Of a stretch of DNA of 22,633 nt, positions 6,451 through 13,870 are shown in pieces. The stretch's first letter is position 1. Each line of letters starts with the position of its first letter. The translations under genes and the position numbers were made by a program. The stretch is taken from positions 1 through 22,633 of the forward strand of contig JBBQHC010000035.1 of assembly GCA_038323615.1 (NCBI GenBank), written 5' to 3'. This stretch comes from JBBKXP01 sp038323615. GTDB taxonomy: Bacteria; Pseudomonadota; Alphaproteobacteria; Rhodobacterales; Rhodobacteraceae. Below the pieces are notes generated by a model. It saw nothing but the letters and a program-made list of their open reading frames with translations. It was not told the DNA's origin and ran no database searches.

Positions 6451-7599
6451 ATGCGCGCATCGATGTTTTCAGCGGCCCTGGTCGCCGCCACCGTCGGCTA
6501 CGGCGCGTCCATCGCCATTGTACTGGCGGCCGCCGCCGCTGTCGGCGCGACGCCGGCGCAGACCGCAAGCTGGGTCGCGGCGGTCAGTATCGCCAAGGGG
6601 TTCGGGTCGATCGCGCTGAGCAGTTGGACCCGGGTGCCGATGGTCCTGGCCTGGTCGACGCCGGGCGCGGCCCTGATCGCTGCCAGCACCGGGATCGACA
6701 TCCACCGCGCAGCGGGCGCGTTCCTGATCGCTGCTGTCCTGATCGCGTTGACCGGCGCGGTGCCGGCACTGAACCGGGCGATCAGCGCGATTCCGGGCGC
6801 GTTGGCGGCGGCGATGCTGGCGGGCGTGTTGCTGCCTTTCGTCATGGCCGTGGCCAAGGGCGCTGCCAGCGTTCCGGCGCTGGTGCTGCCGCTGATTGGC
6901 ATCTTTTTCGCGGTGCGCCTGTTCAACCCGCTTTACGCGACCATCGCGGCGCTTGTGGCGGGGCTGGCGCTGGCCGCGCTGCAACCGGGCGCGACATTGC
7001 CGCCACTGGCCTTCGATCCCTTTCCGTTCGTGTGGATCGCCCCCACCTTTGACCTCGAAGTGCTGATCGGCCTTGGCCTGCCGCTTTATATCGTGACGAT
7101 GGCGAGCCAGAACCTGCCGGGGTTTGCGGTGCTGCGGGCGCATGGTTATGCGGCCCCGGTGCGCCCGGCCCTGCTGGTCACCGGGATCGGGTCGGCCCTG
7201 ATCGCGCCGCTGGGGGCGCATACGTTCAACATGGCCGCGATCACAGCGGCGATCTGCATGGGCGACGATGTGGACCCTGACCGAACGACCCGCTGGAAGG
7301 TCGGATTGGCCTACGGCGCGATATGGGTGTTGATCGGGATAGGCGGCACCCTGATCCTGCCGCTGATCATCGCGATGCCGCCCGAAATCGTGGCGACGGT
7401 GGCGGGCCTTGCCCTGCTGACGCCGTTGATCGGCGCGCTGGCGCAGGCATTCGACGTCTCGACGACCCGGCTGCCCGCCGCCGTCACCTTTGCCACGACC
7501 GCATCGGGGGTCGCCGCGTTCGGGATCGGGGCGGCATTCTGGGGGCTGATCGCGGGACTGGCCGTGCTGGGGCTGGAGCGGGCACGCCGGGCGGGTTGA
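6451..7599 (+). CDS. benE: BenE-type benzoate/H+ symporter family protein
   Basis: The 382-residue, very hydrophobic product fits the BenE family (benzoate:proton symporter-like, about 390 residues, 10-12 helices). Typical parts are ATVGYGASIAIVLAAAAAVG near the N-terminus, WTRVPMVLAWSTPGAALIA, LPLYIVTMASQNLPGFAVL, and GIGSALIAPLGAHTFNMAAI; the last two correspond to conserved family blocks. The ATG at 6451 follows AAAAGGGG and starts the first helix; the open frame runs far upstream antisense to prmA without sense. No benzoate degradation gene is visible nearby, so the substrate is not established and the symbol denotes family only. Its TGA lies within a palindrome at 7592-7605. Confidence 0.88.
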   Translation: MRASMFSAALVAATVGYGASIAIVLAAAAAVGATPAQTASWVAAVSIAKGFGSIALSSWTRVPMVLAWSTPGAALIAASTGIDIHRAAGAFLIAAVLIALTGAVPALNRAISAIPGALAAAMLAGVLLPFVMAVAKGAASVPALVLPLIGIFFAVRLFNPLYATIAALVAGLALAALQPGATLPPLAFDPFPFVWIAPTFDLEVLIGLGLPLYIVTMASQNLPGFAVLRAHGYAAPVRPALLVTGIGSALIAPLGAHTFNMAAITAAICMGDDVDPDRTTRWKVGLAYGAIWVLIGIGGTLILPLIIAMPPEIVATVAGLALLTPLIGALAQAFDVSTTRLPAAVTFATTASGVAAFGIGAAFWGLIAGLAVLGLERARRAG

Positions 7600-7605
7600 A
7601 ACCCG
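7592..7605. repeat. GGGTTGAAACCC-type palindrome at the benE stop
   Basis: CGGGTT-GA-AACCCG forms a 6-base stem with a 2-base turn. It overlaps the benE stop codon (7597-7599), 10 bases before the convergent oxidoreductase gene ends. It shares its core with copies at 8753, 8913 and 9909. Confidence 0.6.
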
Positions 7606-7614
7606 ACTTGGCCG

Positions 7615-8733
7615 TCAGATACCGCGCTGCAGCAGCGCGATATCCGCCGCGATCGCCTGCGCCTCGACCCCGATCCGGGCCATCTGGCCATCAGCCGAGG
7701 CGACGTAGGAACAGAAATAAAGCCCCGGCGCGGCGGTTCGCCCGCCCGACACCACAGGGCGCCCGTTTTCCAGAACCCCCGGCAGATCGCCCAGCAGAGG
7801 CTGCAGGTCGACGCGATACCCGGTCGCCAGAACGACCGCATCATAGTCCGCCACCTGCCCGTCCGCAAAGCGCACTGCTGCCCCGTCGATCCCGACCGGC
7901 CCCTGCCGCACGGTGATCCTGCCCGCCCGGATTGCCGCAAGCGTCCCGACGTCGATCAGCGGAATTCGTCCGTCTTCGATAATCTGGCTGATCGGCCCTT
8001 TGGCGGATTTGCGCAGCCCATAGCGGGCATAATTCCCCAGTTTCAGACGCAGGATCGGCGACATCAGCGCCTCGGCCCATTTATAGGGAAGCACCCGGCG
8101 CACGATCCCGAAGGAGGTGATGGGAATGCCGAACAGTTCTTTCGGCAGCAGGTTGACCGGGCTGCGCACCGCGATGTCGGTCGTCACACCGGCGTCAGCC
8201 AGATCCAGCGCAATGTCGCCGCCGGAATTACCGAACCCGACGACCAGCACGCGCTGCCCCGTGAACGGATCGGGGTTGGCATAGTCCGAGGAATGCAGAA
8301 CCGGCCCCGGAAAACCGTCGGCACCGGGGACATCGGCACGATACGGCATTGCATTCATGCCGGTGGCAAAGACCACCGCATCGGCGGTTTCGGTGCCCCC
8401 GTCATGCGTCACTTGCCAACCGGCATCGGTGTGGCGCGCCGTGCTCACCCTTGTCGCGAACCGTGGCACAATGCCAAAATGCGCCGCATAGTCGTGCAGG
8501 TAATCGACCACCTGCGCCCGCGTCGGATAGCGCCCGAAACTGCGCGGCATCGGCAGCCCCGGCAGTCCGGACTTGCCCCGCGCCGTATGCAGCACCAGTC
8601 GGTCGTAATGGCCGCGCCAACTGTCCCCTATCGCCTGACCGGCGTCCAGAACGCTGGCGGCGATCCCGAACTGCCCCAGTGACGCTGCTATCGCCAATCC
8701 CGCCGGACCCGCCCCAATCACGATGACGCGCAT
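7615..8733 (-). CDS. FAD/NAD(P)-dependent flavoprotein monooxygenase-like
   Basis: The 372-residue product has two Rossmann dinucleotide folds: VIVIGAGPAGLAIAASLG at residues 3-20 for FAD, and VLVVGFGNSGGDIALDLA in the middle for NAD(P)H. It also has the linking VVFATGMNAMPYRADVPG and a C-terminal AVVLATGYRVDL. This arrangement is typical of the flavin-containing monooxygenase/YUCCA-like class, which oxygenates N, S or carbonyl groups of small molecules. The substrate cannot be read from sequence. The ATG at 8733 was preferred over 8754 because AAAGGAA lies at normal distance and the fold begins at once. It is monocistronic, convergent with benE. Confidence 0.88.
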   Translation of the reverse strand: MRVIVIGAGPAGLAIAASLGQFGIAASVLDAGQAIGDSWRGHYDRLVLHTARGKSGLPGLPMPRSFGRYPTRAQVVDYLHDYAAHFGIVPRFATRVSTARHTDAGWQVTHDGGTETADAVVFATGMNAMPYRADVPGADGFPGPVLHSSDYANPDPFTGQRVLVVGFGNSGGDIALDLADAGVTTDIAVRSPVNLLPKELFGIPITSFGIVRRVLPYKWAEALMSPILRLKLGNYARYGLRKSAKGPISQIIEDGRIPLIDVGTLAAIRAGRITVRQGPVGIDGAAVRFADGQVADYDAVVLATGYRVDLQPLLGDLPGVLENGRPVVSGGRTAAPGLYFCSYVASADGQMARIGVEAQAIAADIALLQRGI

Positions 8734-8752
8734 GATGTTCCTTTCGACCGGC

Positions 8753-8773
8753 ATGGGTTGAAACCCATCTTAC
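8753..8773 (-). repeat. Palindromic repeat copy, inverted orientation
   Basis: ATGGGTT-GA-AACCCAT (8753-8768) followed by CTTAC. On the minus strand it reads GTAAGATGGGTTTCAACCCAT, the mirror orientation of the copy at 8910-8930. Confidence 0.7.
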
Positions 8774-8909
8774 TTTGGCGCGGATGACAAGGGCACCGCA
8801 CCTGCTTTCACTTTGCCATAACAACTCCCCCCTCGGGGAATACCGCAAGGCGGTTTTCACCTTTGAGGGTCCGCACTTTCCACCTCAGCAATCTTTGGGA
8901 AAAAGGCGG

Positions 8910-8930
8910 TAAGATGGGTTAAAACCCATC
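8910..8930 (+). repeat. Palindromic repeat copy at the priA 3' end
   Basis: GTAA precedes GATGGGTT-AA-AACCCATC, an 8-base stem with 2-base turn. It lies 7 bases beyond the priA stop codon and may act as its 3' hairpin. With the 8753-8773 copy it brackets the 203-base spacer between priA and the oxidoreductase. Confidence 0.7.
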
Positions 8931-8936
8931 CGTTCG

Positions 8937-11129
8937 TCAGTAAAAGCTCTGCGGGTCGATATCGATTGTCAGCCGCAGGTTGGCAGGCAGACGGAACTGC
9001 GCCACCCAAGCCGCCAAAGCCGATTGCAACGGGGCGGTCTTTTCGGCCTTGACTAGCAGGCGGACGCGGTGCCGCCCCCGGATCCGCGCTATCGGCGCCG
9101 GCGCCGGCCCGAACACCTGCGCCCCGATCCGGCGCAGGGGGGCGTCGGCGCGCGCCATTGCGGTGCCCAGATCGAACACCGCCTGCACGTCCGGCGAACT
9201 CAGCACGATCCCCGCCATTCGCCCGTAGGGGGGCATGCCCGCGGCCTGCCGTTCGCTGGCTTCGGCCTGCCAAAAGCCTTCTTCGTCGCCCGACAGGATC
9301 GCCCGGATCACGCCGTGGTCGGGCTGATAGGTTTGCAACAGTGCCTCGCCGGGGGTTTCCACCCGACCTGCCCGTCCGGCGACCTGCCGCATCAGCTGGA
9401 ACGTGCGTTCGGCGGCGCGCAAATCGGACCCCTGCAGGCCCAGGTCGGCGTCGATCACGCCGACGAGCGTCAGCAGGGGAAAATTGTGGCCTTTGGCCAC
9501 AAGCTGCGTGCCGATGATGATGTCGGCGCCTCCCGCAGCGATGTCCGCGATATGGGCCTTGAGGGCGCGCGCCGATCCGAACACGTCCGACGACAGCACC
9601 GCGATCCGGGCGTCCGGGAATAGCGCCGCTGCCTCTTCGCCCATCCGTTCGACGCCGGGGCCGACGGCTGACAGCTTCCCTTCGACCTGACAGTGCGGGC
9701 AGACAGTGGGCAGCGGTTTGGTCTCGCCGCACTGGTGGCACATCAGCCGTTTCAGGAACCGATGTTCGACCATCCGCGCGTCGCATTGATCACAGCCGAT
9801 CTGGTGCCCGCAGGCCCGGCACAGCGTTACCGGGGCATAGCCGCGCCGATTGAGAAAGATCATCGCCTGTTCGCCACGTTCCAGCCGCAGACGGATCGCG
9901 GCCTGTAAGGTGGGTGAAACCCACCGCCCGCCCGGCAGATCCTCGGTCCGCATGTCGATAGCACGCATCAGCGGCATCACCGCTGCGCCGAACCGCGATG
10001 TCAGTTCCAACCGGGTGTATTTCCCGGCCTGCACATTCGCCCAGCTTTCAAGGCTTGGCGTCGCACTGGCCAGCACCACCTGTGCGTGATTGATCGCGGC
10101 CCGCAACACGGCCATGTCGCGGGCGTTATAAACCACGCCGTCCTCTTGCTTGTACGAGGTATCGTGTTCCTCATCGACGACGATCAGCCCCAGATCGCGG
10201 AACGGCAGGAACAGCGCCGACCGCGCCCCGACGACCATCTGCGCCGCCCCCTGCCCGACCATTTTCCAGCAACGCCGCCGTTCGGTCAGGGTGACGCCCG
10301 AATGCCACTCGGCCGGGCGCATCCCGAACCGCGCCTCGACCCGGTCGATGAATTCGCCGGTCAGGGCAATTTCCGGCAGCAGCACCAGCGCCTGCCGCCC
10401 CCGGCGCAGACATTCCGCGACGGCCTCAAGGTAAACCTCGGTCTTGCCCGACCCGGTGACGCCTTTTAGCAGGGTCGTGCCATAGGCCCCCGACGCCACC
10501 GCAGCCCGCAGCGCCGCAGCGCCTGTCGCCTGATCGGGGCTTAGGGTCTTGGCGGCATGGTCGGGATCAAGGGCTGGATAAGGCGTATCGCGTGGCGAAT
10601 CCTCCTCGGCCACCGCACCCTGTTTGACCAATCCCTTGACGACCGATGTGCCGACCCCTGCCATTTCGGCGAGTTCGCCCAAAGTAAATGCCAGTCCGCC
10701 GTATTCTTCCAGCACCGCCAACACCTTGATCCGCGCCTCGGTCATCCGGTCCGGTTCGGACCGGCCCAGCCGATAGACAGTCCGCATCGACGGCGCATCG
10801 CCCAACCCCGGCGCACGGGTCGCCAGCCGCAGCATCGCGGGCATCGGGGTCAGAGTGTAATCCGCGACTCGACCCAGGAATTCGCGCATCTCGCCTGTCA
10901 TCGGTGCGACGTCCAGCACCCGCGTTACCGACCGCACTTTGGCGGCGTCGAAATCGCCCTGACCCGGCCCCCAGACCACACCCAGCACCTTGCGCGGTCC
11001 CAGCGGCACCTCGACAAAGGCGCCGGTGACGCACCCCTCCTCGGGGGCCTTGTAGTCAAGCAGCCGGTCCAACGGCTGCGTCGTCAACACCCCGACCAGT
11101 TCGCCCTCGTTGAAAAATCCGTCCGCCAT
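8937..11129 (-). CDS. priA: Primosomal replication restart helicase PriA
   Basis: PriA recognises stalled forks and D-loops and reloads the replisome. The 730-residue product has the expected length. It has an N-terminal 3'-end binding domain (GAFVEVPLGPRKVLGVVWG near 37-55), Walker A GVTGSGKT (223-230), the DEEH box VDEEHDTSYKQEDG (318-331), and eight zinc-binding cysteines at about 437, 440, 446, 449, 464, 467, 477 and 480. The C-terminal helicase motifs are GTQLVAKGHNFP, DADLGLQ and RQVAGRAGR. The ATG at 11129 fits the family start although no strong ribosome binding site is seen. The gene is divergent from the transaldolase gene at 11217. A palindromic repeat at 9906-9925 is embedded in frame. 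Confidence 0.96.
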   Translation of the reverse strand: MADGFFNEGELVGVLTTQPLDRLLDYKAPEEGCVTGAFVEVPLGPRKVLGVVWGPGQGDFDAAKVRSVTRVLDVAPMTGEMREFLGRVADYTLTPMPAMLRLATRAPGLGDAPSMRTVYRLGRSEPDRMTEARIKVLAVLEEYGGLAFTLGELAEMAGVGTSVVKGLVKQGAVAEEDSPRDTPYPALDPDHAAKTLSPDQATGAAALRAAVASGAYGTTLLKGVTGSGKTEVYLEAVAECLRRGRQALVLLPEIALTGEFIDRVEARFGMRPAEWHSGVTLTERRRCWKMVGQGAAQMVVGARSALFLPFRDLGLIVVDEEHDTSYKQEDGVVYNARDMAVLRAAINHAQVVLASATPSLESWANVQAGKYTRLELTSRFGAAVMPLMRAIDMRTEDLPGGRWVSPTLQAAIRLRLERGEQAMIFLNRRGYAPVTLCRACGHQIGCDQCDARMVEHRFLKRLMCHQCGETKPLPTVCPHCQVEGKLSAVGPGVERMGEEAAALFPDARIAVLSSDVFGSARALKAHIADIAAGGADIIIGTQLVAKGHNFPLLTLVGVIDADLGLQGSDLRAAERTFQLMRQVAGRAGRVETPGEALLQTYQPDHGVIRAILSGDEEGFWQAEASERQAAGMPPYGRMAGIVLSSPDVQAVFDLGTAMARADAPLRRIGAQVFGPAPAPIARIRGRHRVRLLVKAEKTAPLQSALAAWVAQFRLPANLRLTIDIDPQSFY
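9906..9925 (+). repeat. Palindromic repeat copy inside priA
   Basis: The plus strand reads TAAGGTGGGTGAAACCCACC within this interval, a stem GGTGGGT/ACCCACC around GAA. It shares the GTAAG(A/G)TGGGT left side with intergenic copies. On the coding strand it encodes the WVSPTL segment (PriA residues 403-408). The surrounding protein remains in frame and normal in length. Confidence 0.55.
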
Positions 11130-11216
11130 GGCACCCGCTGTTTCAGGGTTCCCGCCCCCGCCCGCATCAGGTAAACGTTGGGCCGACGAACGCCAACCCA
11201 ATCCCGGAGACACGCC

Positions 11217-11867
11217 ATGAAGTTTTTCGTAGATACCGCCGAGATCGACCAGATCAAGGAACTCAACGACCTTGGCATGGTGGACGGGGTGACCACCAAT
11301 CCGTCGCTGATCCTGAAATCGGGGCGCGATATTCTGGAAGTCACAAAGGAAATCTGCGGCATCGTGTCGGGTCCGGTCAGCGCCGAAGTGGTCACGCTGG
11401 ACGCCGACGAGATGATCGCACAGGGGCGCAAACTGGCCAAGATCGCCGACAATATCGCGGTCAAGGTGCCGCTGACCTGGGCCGGGCTGAAGGCCTGCAA
11501 AGTATTGCGTGGCGAGGGCAGCATGGTCAACGTGACCTTGTGCTTTTCCGCCAATCAGGCCCTGCTCGCCGCCAAGGCAGGGGCGACCTTTATCAGCCCC
11601 TTCATCGGGCGGCTGGACGACATCAACATGGATGGCCTCGACCTGATCGCAGACATCCGCCAGATCTATGACAATTACGGGTTCGAGACGCAGATTCTGG
11701 CGGCGTCGATCCGGTCGGCCAATCATATGTCCGAATGCGCCAAGATCGGTGCCGACGTCGCCACTGCCCCGGCGAATGTGATCAAGGCGATGGCCAATCA
11801 TGTGCTGACCGACAAGGGTCTGGATCAATTCATGAAAGACGCGGCACAGGCCAAGATCAAGATCTGA
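11217..11867 (+). CDS. tal: Short transaldolase (TalC/MipB type)
   Basis: The product is a 216-residue class I aldolase-fold protein of the small transaldolase/fructose-6-phosphate aldolase family. Landmarks are MKFFVDTAEIDQIKEL, GVTTNPSLILKSG (24-36), the Schiff-base lysine K83 in NIAVKVPLT, and FISPFIGRLDD (125-134). At the two positions that separate the subfamilies it has Glu57 (SAEVV) and Phe129 (SPFIGR), where fructose-6-phosphate aldolase has Gln and Tyr. That favours transaldolase (sedoheptulose-7-phosphate plus glyceraldehyde-3-phosphate exchange in the pentose phosphate pathway). The ATG at 11217 follows CGGAGACACGCC. A clear terminator follows. Confidence 0.93.
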   Translation: MKFFVDTAEIDQIKELNDLGMVDGVTTNPSLILKSGRDILEVTKEICGIVSGPVSAEVVTLDADEMIAQGRKLAKIADNIAVKVPLTWAGLKACKVLRGEGSMVNVTLCFSANQALLAAKAGATFISPFIGRLDDINMDGLDLIADIRQIYDNYGFETQILAASIRSANHMSECAKIGADVATAPANVIKAMANHVLTDKGLDQFMKDAAQAKIKI

Positions 11868-11899
11868 TCTGATCTGCCGCGCAGGCCGCCAACTCCAAT

Positions 11900-11935
11900 C
11901 GCCGTCGGGCCACCCCCGGCGGCGTGTTGCGTTTT
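11900..11935 (+). terminator. Intrinsic terminator of the transaldolase gene
   Basis: CGCCGTCGGG (11900-11909) pairs with CCCGGCGGCG (11915-11924), ten pairs with one G-U, around loop CCACC. It is followed by TGTTGCGTTTT, a T-rich tail. It begins 33 bases after the stop codon. Confidence 0.8.
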
Positions 11936-12065
11936 AAATCTGGGTCGGTTCGGTCACAGCTTTAACATCGCCGTGCAAATAACCGGCCTCGCTATTAAAA
12001 AAGTCCATGAATTCCGGCGATAAACCTGCTAAACGTCGCGCCGAACACCAAGGAATTTCAAGAAT

Positions 12066-12773
12066 ATGACCAGCCAACCCCTGATCGACACAATCGTGCG
12101 CAACCACATCATGGCCGACCCCGCCGCCCTGTTGGACGACGCCGACATCATGCGCGCCCTTGTTGCCGCCAACGAAAAGGCGATGGGCAGCAATATCGTC
12201 GATCTGCGCGGCATCGCGATGGAACGGCTCGAATCCCGCCTTGATCGGCTTGAGGATACCCATCGGTCGGTGATCGCCGCCGCTTATGAAAACCTCGCCG
12301 GGACCAATCAGGTGCACCGCGCGATCCTGCGGATGATGGACGCCACCAAGTTCGAGGTCTTCCTGCACGACCTGTCGCACGATGTCGCGGATACCCTGCG
12401 CGTTGATTCGATGCGGCTGGTGCTGGAATCCGTCACATCCGAAGACGACCCCGCGATCAAGCGTCTGGGGGCCGTCCTGTCTGTCGCCGAACCGGGGTTC
12501 ATCGACGATTATTTGACCCAAGGACGCAACCAACCGGCCCGTCAGGTCATCTTGCGACAGGTCCAGCCGACCGATCCGGCGATCTATGGCGACAAAGCCG
12601 ATTATATCCGTTCCGAGGCCTGTCTGCGTCTAGATTTCGGCCCCGGTCGTCTGCCCGGCATGTTGCTGATGGGCGCCGAAGACCCGCACCAGTTCACCCC
12701 CCAACAGGGCACCGATTTGCTGGCCTTCTTTGCCGGTGTGTTCGAGCGGGCGATGCGGCGCTGGCTGTCCTAG
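12066..12773 (+). CDS. DUF484 family protein (GAF-like)
   Basis: The 235-residue product fits DUF484: an N-terminal helical part with FLxxxP-like spacing (IMADPAALLDDADIMRALVA), a coiled segment LRGIAMERLESRLDRLEDTH (about 48-67), and a C-terminal GAF-like alpha/beta domain with GRLPGMLLMGAEDPHQFTP near 200 and FFAGVFERAMRRWL at the end. The biochemical role of the family is not established. It commonly sits next to a tyrosine recombinase, as here: xerC starts 4 bases after its stop. It is preceded by AAGGAATTTC. Confidence 0.85.
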   Translation: MTSQPLIDTIVRNHIMADPAALLDDADIMRALVAANEKAMGSNIVDLRGIAMERLESRLDRLEDTHRSVIAAAYENLAGTNQVHRAILRMMDATKFEVFLHDLSHDVADTLRVDSMRLVLESVTSEDDPAIKRLGAVLSVAEPGFIDDYLTQGRNQPARQVILRQVQPTDPAIYGDKADYIRSEACLRLDFGPGRLPGMLLMGAEDPHQFTPQQGTDLLAFFAGVFERAMRRWLS

Positions 12774-12777
12774 GACC

Positions 12778-13692
12778 GTGATTTCCCCTGCCCTTTCCGA
12801 CGCGCTTGCCAAATGGCTGGCACAGGCGCGGGCCTTGGACGGAGCGGCGGACAACACCATCAAGGCCTACCAGACTGACGTTCTGGGATTCCTTTCTTTC
12901 ATGGGCCGCCACCACGGCGAGGCCCAGGGGGTCGGGCCTGTCGCCAAGCTGACGGTCAGCGACATGCGGTCATGGATGGCGCATGAACGCGGGCGCGGCG
13001 TTGCACCCCGGTCGATGGCGCGATCCCTGTCGGCAGTCAAATCCTTCATCCGCTGGCTGGCCGACCGCGAGGGGTTCGACCCTACGGCGGTCCTGTCCAC
13101 AAGGTCGCCGAAGTTCCAGAAAAAGCTGCCACGCCCGTTGGCCGTCGACGCGGCGGCAGCGATGATCGACACGGTGGAATTGCAGGCCCGCGCGCCGTGG
13201 GTGGCGGCGCGGGACATGGCGGTGGTGACGCTGCTCTATGGTTGCGGCTTGCGGATATCCGAGGCTTTGGGGCTGCGCGGCGCCGACGTGCCGCTGCCCG
13301 CCGTCCTGCGGATCACCGGCAAGGGCGGCAAGCAACGGATCGTCCCGGTAATCGACGCCGCGCGCGATGCCGTAGCCACCTACCTGCGCCTGTGCCCGTG
13401 GCCCGTCGACCCCGACGCGCCGCTGTTCCGGGCAGTGCGCGGCGGCCCCCTGTCACCCCGCGCGATCCAGTTGGCGATGGAAAAATCCCGTCTGCAACTC
13501 GGCCTGCCCGCGACGGCAACGCCGCATGCGATGCGCCATTCGTTCGCGACCCACCTGCTGAACGCGGGCGGCGATCTGCGGACGATTCAGGAATTGCTGG
13601 GGCATGCGTCGCTGTCGACGACGCAGGCCTATACAGCGGTCGATACCGCGCGGCTGATGGAAGTTTACGACAAGGCGCATCCGCGGGCGTGA
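12778..13692 (+). CDS. xerC: Tyrosine recombinase XerC
   Basis: XerC acts with XerD at dif to resolve chromosome dimers. The 304-residue product (XerC is usually about 300) has an N-terminal SAM-like core-binding domain (about 1-110). The catalytic domain carries all expected residues: R159 in CGLRISEAL, K182 in GKGGKQRIVP, H250 and R253 in HAMRHSFATHLL, H276 in LGHASLSTT, and the nucleophile Y285 in TQAYT. The GTG at 12778 is chosen because it immediately follows the DUF484 stop; the open frame further upstream lies inside that gene. The final text HPRA is the common XerC ending. XerC rather than XerD is inferred from the DUF484 neighbourhood. Confidence 0.93.
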   Translation: MISPALSDALAKWLAQARALDGAADNTIKAYQTDVLGFLSFMGRHHGEAQGVGPVAKLTVSDMRSWMAHERGRGVAPRSMARSLSAVKSFIRWLADREGFDPTAVLSTRSPKFQKKLPRPLAVDAAAAMIDTVELQARAPWVAARDMAVVTLLYGCGLRISEALGLRGADVPLPAVLRITGKGGKQRIVPVIDAARDAVATYLRLCPWPVDPDAPLFRAVRGGPLSPRAIQLAMEKSRLQLGLPATATPHAMRHSFATHLLNAGGDLRTIQELLGHASLSTTQAYTAVDTARLMEVYDKAHPRA

Positions 13693-13740
13693 ACGAGAAA
13701 CATCGGCGCAGCGCAAGGAAACCCGAGCTTATCGGTTGTC

Positions 13741-13762
13741 AGGTCAAATACCAGGTTGACCT
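13741..13762. promoter_or_regulatory. Inverted repeat between xerC and the regulator gene
   Basis: AGGTCAA (13741-13747) and TTGACCT (13756-13762) are perfect inverted copies around an 8-base centre. They lie 109-130 bases upstream of the winged-helix regulator gene. An operator for self-regulation is possible; no T-run follows, so termination of xerC transcripts is less likely. Confidence 0.4.
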
Positions 13763-13870
13763 CCTGTGGATCGACCGCCTGAGCGTTTTTGCTGATACCT
13801 AACGTTGTACGAAGATTAATGGGCGCCTCGTGCTGTAGCGTGTAGTTATTGATGTTGCACGTACAGGCTC

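Noticed and set aside
11130..11828. Long in-frame extension upstream of priA
   Set aside because: It is antisense to the transaldolase gene; the PriA family start is at 11129.
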